Source: Lachnotalea glycerini
Lineage (GTDB): Bacteria > Bacillota > Clostridia > Lachnospirales > Lachnospiraceae
NCBI RefSeq assembly: GCF_003201285.1
Contig: NZ_QICS01000002.1
Location: forward strand, 248,001 to 312,000
Length of the DNA: 64,000 nt
Direction: 5' to 3'
How positions within the stretch are numbered: position 1 is the first letter of the stretch; each line of letters opens with the position of its first letter. Both the position numbers and the translations under genes were made by a program. The notes below the pieces were generated by a model that made no database searches, was not told the DNA's origin, and saw only the letters and a list, made by a program, of their open reading frames with translations. Of this stretch, positions 25,952 through 35,891 are shown piece by piece.

Positions 25952-26980
25952 TTGGAATTAGATGAGAGAAAAGCTAAAATATTACATGCTATCATTAGAA
26001 ATTACCTTGATACTGGCGAACCAGTAGGTTCAAGAACAATTTCTAAATATTCTGATTTAAATCTAAGCTCAGCAACGATAAGAAATGAAATGTCTGATTT
26101 GGAAGAACTTGGTTACATCATTCAGCCTCACACTTCAGCAGGAAGAATTCCGACAGATAAAGGGTATCGATTGTATGTAGATCAGATATTAAAAGAAAAA
26201 GACAGAGAAGTTTCAGAAATGAAGGAACTGATGGTTGAAAAAGAAGATAAGATGGAATTGATTCTAAAGCAGATTGTAAAACTGTTGGCGATGAATACCA
26301 ATTATGCTACCATGATTTCATCTCCAAGGTTTCATAAGAATAAGCTTAAGTTTATACAGCTTTCTCAAGTAGATGAGGAACATATCCTCGCAGTAGTAGT
26401 AGTGGAAGGAAATATTATCAAGAACAAGATAATAGACGCCTGCGGACCATTAGATAATGAAACAATATTAAAGTTAAATATTCTTCTAAATTCTAATTTA
26501 AATGGGCTTTCAATCGATGAGATTAATCTCAGCGTGATTTCTCAAATGAAAGAAAAAGCAGGTATTCACAGCGGTATTGTAAATTCTGTCTTAGATGCGG
26601 TTGCAGAAGCTATTCAGTCGGATGATGATTTAGAAATCTATACGAGTGGTGCAACTAATATTTTTAAATATCCTGAATTAAGTGATTCGGAAAAGGCAAG
26701 TGAATTAATTTCTGCATTAGAAGAAAAACAACAGTTAGTCAATTTGGTAACAGAAACATTGGCAGAGGACAATGAAAGAGGAATTCAGGTTTATATAGGA
26801 AACGAAACACCAATACAGACAATGAAAGATTGTAGTGTAGTTACTGCTACCTATGAATTGGATGAAGGGGTAAAAGGAACAATAGGCATTATAGGACCAA
26901 AAAGAATGGACTATGAAAAAGTGCTGAATACGCTGAAAACATTGATGAAGCAGCTAGATGATATATTTAAGAAGACATAG
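25952..26980 (+). CDS. hrcA: Heat-inducible transcription repressor HrcA
   Basis: Represses its own operon by binding CIRCE, with activity kept up by GroEL. The 342-aa protein opens with MELDERKAKILHAIIRNYLD and a winged-helix domain (about 1-75, SSATIRNEMSDLEELGYI), followed by the HrcA GAF-like domain (about 100-325). The TTG at 25952 is the start because AAGGAGTG (25938-25945) lies 6 bases before it and it gives the usual family N-terminus. It is the first gene of hrcA-grpE-dnaK-dnaJ. Confidence 0.96.
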   Translation: MELDERKAKILHAIIRNYLDTGEPVGSRTISKYSDLNLSSATIRNEMSDLEELGYIIQPHTSAGRIPTDKGYRLYVDQILKEKDREVSEMKELMVEKEDKMELILKQIVKLLAMNTNYATMISSPRFHKNKLKFIQLSQVDEEHILAVVVVEGNIIKNKIIDACGPLDNETILKLNILLNSNLNGLSIDEINLSVISQMKEKAGIHSGIVNSVLDAVAEAIQSDDDLEIYTSGATNIFKYPELSDSEKASELISALEEKQQLVNLVTETLAEDNERGIQVYIGNETPIQTMKDCSVVTATYELDEGVKGTIGIIGPKRMDYEKVLNTLKTLMKQLDDIFKKT

Positions 26981-26995
26981 AAAGGCGGTAGAAAA

Positions 26996-27691
26996 GTGAT
27001 AAATAACGAAAAGCAGACGGACGAAATTAATATAGATGAAGAATCTGTTGAAGTAAAGACGACAGAAGATTCTATTCAGACAGAAGAAGCATTAGATGAT
27101 TTAGCTGAAGGAGCAAAAGAAGAAGTAGAAGTAAAAGAAGAAATAGAAGATGCAGAAGAAGTGGATTCAGAAAAGGAACCTGTGGAAACAGAAAAGGATT
27201 CTAACACTCCATCTGAGAAAAAAGGAATTTTTGGCAAGAAGAAAGACAAGAAGGATAAAAAGGATGAGCAGATAGAAGAACTGACAGACCGTTTAAAAAG
27301 AACTATGGCAGAGTTTGAAAATTTTAGAAAACGTACTGCCAAGGAAAAGGAGCAAATGTTTGAAGTTGGTGCAAAAACAGTAATTGAAAAGCTTCTTCCC
27401 ACAGTTGATAATTTTGAAAGAGGTTTGCAGGCCGTTTCGGAAGAAGAAAAGAAATCTTCTTTTGTAGAGGGAATGGATATGGTTTATAAACAGTTATTAA
27501 GCTCATTAGAAGAAATCGGTGTAAAGCAGATTGAAGCAGTAGGCAAAGAGTTCGATCCTAATCTTCACAACGCAGTCATGCATGAAGAGAATGAAGAGTT
27601 GGGTGAAAATATAGTATCCGATGAATTACAAAAGGGATACATTTATAGAGAAACAGTAGTTAGATATAGTATGGTGAAAGTAGCAAATTAG
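26996..27691 (+). CDS. grpE: Nucleotide exchange factor GrpE
   Basis: Releases ADP from DnaK. The 231-aa protein has a long, very acidic, low-complexity N-terminus (about 1-85, rich in Glu/Asp then Lys), the long dimerising coiled coil (about 88-150, LKRTMAEFENFRKRTAKEKE) and the C-terminal beta domain (VGKEFDPNLHNAV, YRETVVRYSMVKVA). The start is GTG at 26996 with AAAGGCGG before it. The acidic tail is longer than usual, which is common in clostridia. Confidence 0.96.
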   Translation: MINNEKQTDEINIDEESVEVKTTEDSIQTEEALDDLAEGAKEEVEVKEEIEDAEEVDSEKEPVETEKDSNTPSEKKGIFGKKKDKKDKKDEQIEELTDRLKRTMAEFENFRKRTAKEKEQMFEVGAKTVIEKLLPTVDNFERGLQAVSEEEKKSSFVEGMDMVYKQLLSSLEEIGVKQIEAVGKEFDPNLHNAVMHEENEELGENIVSDELQKGYIYRETVVRYSMVKVAN

Positions 27692-29566
<1,875 letters not shown>

Positions 29567-29613
29567 GAAAAGCAGATAAAACTTTACGAAATAGTTATAC
29601 AATATGGCATCAA

Positions 29614-29647
29614 ATTAGGGACATATTCTTTACAATGTGTCCCTAAT
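29614..29647 (+). terminator. Hairpin between dnaK and dnaJ
   Basis: Perfect 10-bp stem (29614-29623 with 29638-29647, arm ATTAGGGACA) and a 14-base loop. No T run follows, so it is more likely an attenuator, a partial terminator or an RNA-processing/stability element than a full stop. Confidence 0.6.
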
Positions 29648-29737
29648 AGTGTATAGTAACGTAAGCAGACGGCTTATGTATGATATACTGGAAATTAGTT
29701 ATAAATGCCTATAATACATAGGTAGATGGAGGTTATT

Positions 29738-30919
29738 ATGGCAGACAAGAGAGATTACTATGAAGTTCTCGGCGTCGATAAAGGTGCAGATGATGCAACA
29801 ATTAAGAAAGCATATAGAAAATTAGCGAAGCAGTACCATCCAGATATGAATCCGGGAGATGAAGAAGCAGAACACAGATTTAAGGAAGCTTCTGAAGCAT
29901 ATGCAGTACTCAGTGACCCTGAAAAACGTAGACAATACGATCAATTTGGTCATGCTGCATTTGAAGGAGGAGCCGGAGGAGCAGGCGGCTTTGGCGGCTT
30001 TGATTTTAGTGGTGATATGGGTGACATATTTGGAGATATATTCGGAGATATATTCGGAGGTGGCAGCAGAGGCAGAAGAACCAATAATGGGCCAATGCAG
30101 GGAGCCAGCGTAAGAGCAAGAGTAAATATTACATTTGAAGAAGCTGTGTTTGGTTGTGAGAAAGAATTGAGTATCAACTTAAAGGAAAACTGTCAAACAT
30201 GTCATGGTACAGGAGCAAAACCTGGCACTAGTCCAACTACCTGTACAAAGTGTGGAGGAAAAGGACAAATTGTATATACCTCACAATCATTATTCGGTAC
30301 GGTTCGAAATGTTACTACCTGTCCAGACTGTCAGGGAACCGGTAAAATAGTTAAAGATAAATGTAGTGAATGTCACGGAAGTGGATATGTATCAAAAAGA
30401 AAAAATATTCAGGTATCAATACCGGCTGGTATCGATAATGGACAGAGCATTCGAATTCGTGAAAAGGGTGAACCGGGTGCAAACGGCGGTCCAAGAGGCG
30501 ATTTGCTTGTAGAAGTAGTAGTTGCAAGACATCCAATTTTTCAACGTCAAGAATATAACATTTTCTCAACAGCTCCCATTTCATTTGCACAAGCAGCGAT
30601 TGGTGGTGAAGTTCGCATTAATACAGTGGACGGTGATGTTTTGTATGACGTAAAGCCGGGAACACAGACAGATACGAAAGTCCGGTTAAAGGGAAAGGGC
30701 GTTCCATCTCTGCGTAATAAAGCAGCCAGAGGAGATCACTATGTTACATTAGTGGTACAAGTACCGGAGAAGCTTACAGAAGAACAAAAGGATTTACTTA
30801 GAAAGTTTGATGCGTCATGCGATAATACGTTAAATTCCTCAAATGGTGCATTTACTACTTCAGAAAAACCTAAGAAAAAGGGTTTTATGGATAAAATAAA
30901 AGAAAGCTTTGAAGATTAA
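29738..30919 (+). CDS. dnaJ: Chaperone DnaJ (Hsp40)
   Basis: Co-chaperone that delivers substrates to DnaK and stimulates its ATPase. The 393-aa protein has a J domain with the HPD motif ([10 protein letters not shown], about 33-42), a Gly/Phe-rich region (about 78-112) and four zinc-binding CxxCxGxG repeats ([32 protein letters not shown], about 150-215). The substrate-binding C-terminal domains follow. The ATG at 29738 follows GGAGG; the ATG at 29726 is part of that ribosome binding site. The 170-base gap after dnaK contains a hairpin. Confidence 0.97.
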   Translation: MADKRDYYEVLGVDKGADDATIKKAYRKLAKQYHPDMNPGDEEAEHRFKEASEAYAVLSDPEKRRQYDQFGHAAFEGGAGGAGGFGGFDFSGDMGDIFGDIFGDIFGGGSRGRRTNNGPMQGASVRARVNITFEEAVFGCEKELSINLKENCQTCHGTGAKPGTSPTTCTKCGGKGQIVYTSQSLFGTVRNVTTCPDCQGTGKIVKDKCSECHGSGYVSKRKNIQVSIPAGIDNGQSIRIREKGEPGANGGPRGDLLVEVVVARHPIFQRQEYNIFSTAPISFAQAAIGGEVRINTVDGDVLYDVKPGTQTDTKVRLKGKGVPSLRNKAARGDHYVTLVVQVPEKLTEEQKDLLRKFDASCDNTLNSSNGAFTTSEKPKKKGFMDKIKESFED

Positions 30920-30931
30920 TAGATATATTTT

Positions 30932-30967
30932 AAAGGACTGTATGATTTAGATTGTACAGTCTTTTTG
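30932..30967 (+). terminator. Terminator after dnaJ
   Basis: Stem AAAGGACTGTA against TACAGTCTTTT with one bulged G, followed by TTTTTG. It ends the heat-shock operon. Confidence 0.8.
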
Positions 30968-31045
30968 TTATAGGAAAAACCTTGTTGTGCATAAAAGCGT
31001 CCGTTACGATATAGCAAAGTTACCTATTCTAATTCAAAATGAGTA

Positions 31046-31054
31046 TGATATAAT
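31046..31054 (+). promoter_or_regulatory. Extended -10 element before the GH2 gene
   Basis: TGaTATAAT at 31046-31054, about 95 bases before the GH2 start. No good -35 box is visible, so this is a tentative promoter. Confidence 0.4.
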
Positions 31055-31150
31055 AGCAATAAAAGAATTGATACAGATAATTCACCACATTAAAATTGAC
31101 GAAGCATATGCTGAAACACAAATTATAATACAAATGATGGGAGCAGAATT

Positions 31151-33457
31151 ATGATAGAGATTAATTTTAATTTAGATTGGAAATTTCATTTTGAAACAGA
31201 GAGTAACAAAAAGAGTGAATACCATTTTCGAAAAATAAGTTTGCCTCATGACTTTTCCATCGAATCAGAACGAAGTAAGGATTCAAAGATGAAAGCAAAA
31301 GGTGGATTTTTTCAGGGCGGAATTGGAATTTATGAGAAAAAATTCATTCCAAAACCTAATTTAGAGGGAAAAGAAATTTTTCTTTCCATTGACGGAGCTT
31401 ACATGAACAGCGAGATTTATGTAAACGACAACTTGGTTACCATTCATCATTATGGATATTCAAATTTCTGGGTTAATATATCTTCAGAAATTATGTTTCA
31501 AAAAGAAAATTGGATTAAAATCATCATTAACAATGATATGCTGCCAAATTCAAATGGCTACTCAGGTTCAGGCATATTTCGAAATGTATTTCTTTATATT
31601 TCTGAAAAGCTGCATATTATTAATGGGGAAACATTTGTTAATACAAAATATTTAGATAATACAAGAGCAGTTATAAATGTAAGCACTAAGGTAAAAAACG
31701 AATATACAGATCGTAAAGCTTATGGAATGATTATTACAGAAATAGAAGGAAGAGACAAAAAGCTAATATCAACAGGCAAGAATATAATCTTAGAGCCGGA
31801 TGAAGTTTTCGATTTTGAAGCCAATCTTACAATTGAGAATCCAGCAATATGGAATATCAATGTAGCGCAGCTTTATACCCTTGTTAACAAAGTAATTATT
31901 AATGGGAAAGTAATCGATAAAGCAGAAACCCGATTTGGGATAAGAACTATTGAACTAAGCAGGCAGGAGGGTTTTAAACTTAATGGCAGACCAATGAAAT
32001 TAAAAGGCTGCTGTATTCATCATGACAATGGACCGATTGGAGCATGCTCCTATCGACAGGCGGAGGTACGAAAGGTAGAGCTACTCAAACAATTGGGATA
32101 TAATGCAGTGAGAACGGTACATAACCCACCATCAAGGGAATTTCTGGATGCCTGTGACAGGTATGGCATGCTTGTGGTAGAAGAGCTGTTTGATGGCTGG
32201 CAGATACGAAGGATGGCACACGATTATCATTTGTATTTTCAGGATGAATATTTAAAATGTGTTTCTGAATGTATTAACCGGGATAAAAATCATCCGTCTG
32301 TTATTATGTGGTCTGTTGGTAATGAGTTAGAGGAATCAACAGGGTGTTCGAATGGAGAGACTATTCTTAAAACGATTATTCAACAAATCAGAAAATCAGA
32401 TTGTGAAAGACCGATTACAAGTGCTAGTCTGACAGAGGAGAATTATCATAGGATTAGTGATAAATTTTTAGATCAATTAGAGGTTGCAGGTTGTCTATAT
32501 GGAGAAGAGGTATGGGAAAAAGAGAATTTAAAATATCCGGATCGAATTTTATGCCAAATGGCCTCTTATCCTAACAAGATGGCTGAAATCTGGAGTAAAA
32601 TAGGAAACTTAACCTATATCATAGGAGACTTTTCGTGGACGGGTTTTGACTATCTTGGAGATGCAGGTCTTGGCAGAATACAAAGAGCGGGAGAAAAGCA
32701 AGACATGCTAGCGGATTATCCGTATCATATTTCAAATTGCGGTGATTACGATATTTGCGGATTTGTTAAGCCCCAGGGAGAATATCGCAGAGTCATGTGG
32801 GGAATGCGCCAAGAGCCGTATATCGGAGTAGAAGACCCACAAAATTATAAAAAATATGGCTCACCAACAAAATGGGGCTGGGAGGATATAGAAAACAGCT
32901 GGTCCTTTCCGGGAAAGGAAGGTAAGGAGACTAAGGTTCATATCTATGCTAATGCAGATGAAGCTGAGCTTATCCTAAATGGTAAAACGGTCGAAAGAAA
33001 AGAAGTTGGGAGCAAGAGGAGTTATGAAGCAGAATTTGAAGTTATTTATGAAAGTGGGATTTTAGAATGCTTTACATATAAAAATGGAATAAAATCGCAT
33101 AAGAGCATCCTGGCTACCTGTAAAGCGGCTTATGAGGTAAGACTAATTGCAGACCGGGTGCAAATGAATGGAAACGGAACAGATATTGCATATATAGTAT
33201 GTGAAATTGTAGATGAGGATGGATGTGTGATACCATATGCTGACAATGCAGTTCATATAACAGTGACTGGTGAGGGTGTTCTATTAGGATCCGGTAATGC
33301 ACACCCCTGTGCATTGAATCATTATCAGTCGGAAAATCTTAATGTATATAAGGGCAGAGCCTTAATAGTGGTGCGCGGCATGGCACAGGGAGAGATTAGA
33401 ATTAGAGTGCAGGCAGATAAATTGAAATCAGGTGAGTATATTATCAGCTTATCTTAA
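31151..33457 (+). CDS. Glycoside hydrolase family 2 protein (beta-galactosidase-like), nucleophile position altered
   Basis: 768-aa intracellular GH2 protein without a signal peptide. In order it has the sugar-binding jelly roll (about 5-160, KISLPHDFSIE), an immunoglobulin-like domain (about 165-265), the TIM barrel (about 268-575) and C-terminal beta domains resembling DUF4982. The general acid/base Glu is present at residue 392 in WSVGNELEES. In relatives the nucleophile is the Glu of a GSET/GTES-like motif shortly before IGDFxWT; here that stretch reads CQMASYP, with Ala471 in the aligned place. It may therefore be inactive or work differently. The next gene is a GH112 phosphorylase, suggesting a galactoside substrate. 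Confidence 0.82.
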   Translation: MIEINFNLDWKFHFETESNKKSEYHFRKISLPHDFSIESERSKDSKMKAKGGFFQGGIGIYEKKFIPKPNLEGKEIFLSIDGAYMNSEIYVNDNLVTIHHYGYSNFWVNISSEIMFQKENWIKIIINNDMLPNSNGYSGSGIFRNVFLYISEKLHIINGETFVNTKYLDNTRAVINVSTKVKNEYTDRKAYGMIITEIEGRDKKLISTGKNIILEPDEVFDFEANLTIENPAIWNINVAQLYTLVNKVIINGKVIDKAETRFGIRTIELSRQEGFKLNGRPMKLKGCCIHHDNGPIGACSYRQAEVRKVELLKQLGYNAVRTVHNPPSREFLDACDRYGMLVVEELFDGWQIRRMAHDYHLYFQDEYLKCVSECINRDKNHPSVIMWSVGNELEESTGCSNGETILKTIIQQIRKSDCERPITSASLTEENYHRISDKFLDQLEVAGCLYGEEVWEKENLKYPDRILCQMASYPNKMAEIWSKIGNLTYIIGDFSWTGFDYLGDAGLGRIQRAGEKQDMLADYPYHISNCGDYDICGFVKPQGEYRRVMWGMRQEPYIGVEDPQNYKKYGSPTKWGWEDIENSWSFPGKEGKETKVHIYANADEAELILNGKTVERKEVGSKRSYEAEFEVIYESGILECFTYKNGIKSHKSILATCKAAYEVRLIADRVQMNGNGTDIAYIVCEIVDEDGCVIPYADNAVHITVTGEGVLLGSGNAHPCALNHYQSENLNVYKGRALIVVRGMAQGEIRIRVQADKLKSGEYIISLS

Positions 33458-33478
33458 TTAAGTATAATAAAAAAATAA

Positions 33479-33507
33479 TTGACATTGTGTATCATAATGG
33501 TGATAAT
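33479..33507 (+). promoter_or_regulatory. Promoter of the GH112 gene
   Basis: TTGACA (33479-33484), 17 bases, GATAAT (33502-33507), about 60 bases before the GH112 start. The GH112 gene can thus be expressed separately from the GH2 gene. Confidence 0.7.
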
Positions 33508-33569
33508 ATTGATAGTTGTTTAGCGTTGAGTAAAGTATTTTAGTTGAGAAAAGGAAAAGGAGTGCGAAA

Positions 33570-35735
33570 ATGGGTTCGAAAGATAGTAAAAACGCAGGCA
33601 GTTTCACTTTGCCGGGAGAATTAGGTTACGAAGACTTAACACTTAAAATGGCAAAAAAGTGGGGAGCTGACATAATTAGAGACAGTGATGGTACCATATT
33701 ATCAGATGAAATATTAAATGCCGGGTATGGGATTTATTCAACAATATGTATCATACGTGACCATAATGAGTGGGCAAGGAAGAATATGGATAAGCTTCAG
33801 CAGACATTTTTGATGACTAGTCCAAAAGTTGCCGAAAGTACTGCAATGACAATTGATCTGATGGAAGACTTTTTTAAGGATCAGTTTATGATAAATGCTT
33901 CTAAGGAATCAATGAAATATTGGCAGGTATATGATCGTACGAATAATGAAATGTTACCAAGTGATCAATGGAGTTATCATCAAGAAGAGCAGAGTATAAC
34001 AATCAATCAAATGAAACCTTGGCATAAATACACAGTAAGCTTTATGGCATATCGAATATGGGAAGAAATTTCTATGTACAATCATACAACAAATAACTGG
34101 AATAAAGAGCACTTGATGCAGCTTGACCCAAGATATCAAGAAACTCAGGAATTTATGCTTGAATGGATGGATCAGTGGTGCAAAACACATCCAGACACTA
34201 CTGTAGTGCGATTTACCTCCATGTTTTACAATTTTGTCTGGATTTGGGGCAGCAACAGTCGAAACCAATATTTATATTCAGACTGGGGTTCCTATGATTT
34301 TACGGTAAGTCCGCTTGCCTTGGACGAATTTTCAAAACAATACGGATATACTTTGACAGCAGAGGATTTTATTAATAAAGGGAAATTAAATGTAACACAC
34401 ATGCCTGCTAATCAAAAAAAGTTGGATTGGATGAAATTTATTCATGATTTTGTAATTGTATTTGGCAAAAAATTGATTGATGTTGTACATAAATATGGAA
34501 AGCAAGCGTATGTTTTTTATGATGACAGTTGGATAGGAATTGAGCCATATAGTAAGAGATTCAAAGAATTTGGCTTTGATGGAATAATTAAATGTGTATT
34601 TTCCGGCTTTGAAGCAAGACTATGTGCAGGTGTGGATGTACCTGTTCATGAGTTGAGGCTGCACCCATATTTATTTCCCGTTGGTCTTGGAGGTGCACCT
34701 ACTTTTATGGAGGGAGGAAATCCAACCCTGGATGCGAAGAAATTTTGGAACAGTATACGCAGAGCGTTGCTTCGAGAACCGGTTGAGAGAATAGGACTTG
34801 GGGGATACTTACACCTTGTAGAACCATATCCAAAATTCTGTGACTACATTGAGAAAATAGCAGATGAATTCAGAACAATAAAAGAATTCCACAAGGCAGG
34901 AAAGCCGATGACTTTAAAACCTAAAATAGCTATTTTAACAGCATGGGGAAGTCTTCGTTCGTGGACCTTGTCCGGACATTTTCATGAAACCCATATGCAC
35001 GAATTAATTCATATAAATGAAAGCTTGTCAGGCAGTCCGTTTGAGGTTATGTTTATCAGCTTCGAGGATGTGAAACAGGGTGCACTAAAACAAGCAGATG
35101 TAGTAATCAATGCAGGATTTGCAGGCTCAGCCTGGAGCGGAGCACAACATTGGAAAGAGGAAGAAATCGTTTCAATTATTACGGAATGGGTACATGACGG
35201 CGGAGCCTTTATCGGAGTCAATGAACCATCTGCACTAGACGGCTACGATACCTACTTTAGAATGTCCCATATCCTTGGTGTGGACATGGACAATGGTGCA
35301 AGAGTATGCCATGGCAAATGGGAATTGAATGAACAGCAGATTAGCGGATTAATTGTAAAAGGAAGCACATTCAAATCAAAGGAACATATTTATTTAACAG
35401 ACAACAAAACGAAAGTGTTGGCTCAAATAAATGAACTGCCAGTTTTAACTTCTTATGATTTTGGTAGGGGAAGAGGTATTTATATGTCCTCCTTTGAAAC
35501 AAATCTTGCCAATACAAGGACACTAATTAATATTATTTTATATGCTTGCAAGGAGAAACTTTTGCAGGAGTATATGACAGACAATGCAAAGACAGAATGC
35601 GCTTATTATCCGGAAAGCAAAACGCTTGTGGTAATTAATAACAGTGAAGAAAAGCAAAGTACCGGCATTTTAACCGAAAAGGGAAAAGTTGAATTAGAAA
35701 TAAAAGCGTATGACACAATTATGATTGGTTTATAA
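33570..35735 (+). CDS. GH112 beta-galactoside phosphorylase
   Basis: Phosphorolyses a beta-galactoside to galactose 1-phosphate plus an acceptor sugar, inside the cell (no signal peptide). The 721-aa length and the motifs GSFTLPGELGYEDLTLKMAK, VVRFTSMFYNF and YDDSWIGIEPY, with the catalytic Asp near residue 319, are typical of GH112. This family includes galacto-N-biose/lacto-N-biose phosphorylase and galactosyl-rhamnose phosphorylase. The acceptor region after WIG reads CVFSGFEARLCAGVDVP, unlike the DGTTTRM-type segment of the bifidobacterial N-acetylhexosamine enzyme, so the rhamnose-type specificity is my weak preference. AAAAGGAG precedes the ATG. Confidence 0.88.
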   Translation: MGSKDSKNAGSFTLPGELGYEDLTLKMAKKWGADIIRDSDGTILSDEILNAGYGIYSTICIIRDHNEWARKNMDKLQQTFLMTSPKVAESTAMTIDLMEDFFKDQFMINASKESMKYWQVYDRTNNEMLPSDQWSYHQEEQSITINQMKPWHKYTVSFMAYRIWEEISMYNHTTNNWNKEHLMQLDPRYQETQEFMLEWMDQWCKTHPDTTVVRFTSMFYNFVWIWGSNSRNQYLYSDWGSYDFTVSPLALDEFSKQYGYTLTAEDFINKGKLNVTHMPANQKKLDWMKFIHDFVIVFGKKLIDVVHKYGKQAYVFYDDSWIGIEPYSKRFKEFGFDGIIKCVFSGFEARLCAGVDVPVHELRLHPYLFPVGLGGAPTFMEGGNPTLDAKKFWNSIRRALLREPVERIGLGGYLHLVEPYPKFCDYIEKIADEFRTIKEFHKAGKPMTLKPKIAILTAWGSLRSWTLSGHFHETHMHELIHINESLSGSPFEVMFISFEDVKQGALKQADVVINAGFAGSAWSGAQHWKEEEIVSIITEWVHDGGAFIGVNEPSALDGYDTYFRMSHILGVDMDNGARVCHGKWELNEQQISGLIVKGSTFKSKEHIYLTDNKTKVLAQINELPVLTSYDFGRGRGIYMSSFETNLANTRTLINIILYACKEKLLQEYMTDNAKTECAYYPESKTLVVINNSEEKQSTGILTEKGKVELEIKAYDTIMIGL

Positions 35736-35782
35736 AGAGTGAGAACTTTTGAACTATTGTTTATCTAATTAATAGATGCTAT

Positions 35783-35819
35783 AATAAACCCATATCAACC
35801 AAGTTTATATGGGTTTATT
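35783..35819 (+). terminator. Terminator after the GH112 gene
   Basis: Perfect 13-bp stem (35783-35795 with 35807-35819, arm AATAAACCCATAT), 11-base loop, with a T-rich right arm. Confidence 0.75.
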
Positions 35820-35891
35820 CCCATTATCGATTCGAATAAATTGACAGAACTTAAATACAAGGATGTATATGAACAGAAAGGGAGACAAAGG

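Noticed and set aside
25771-25965. Open frame of 64 codons starting GTG before hrcA
   Set aside because: It spans the heat-shock promoter and CIRCE, has no ribosome binding site and no recognisable product.
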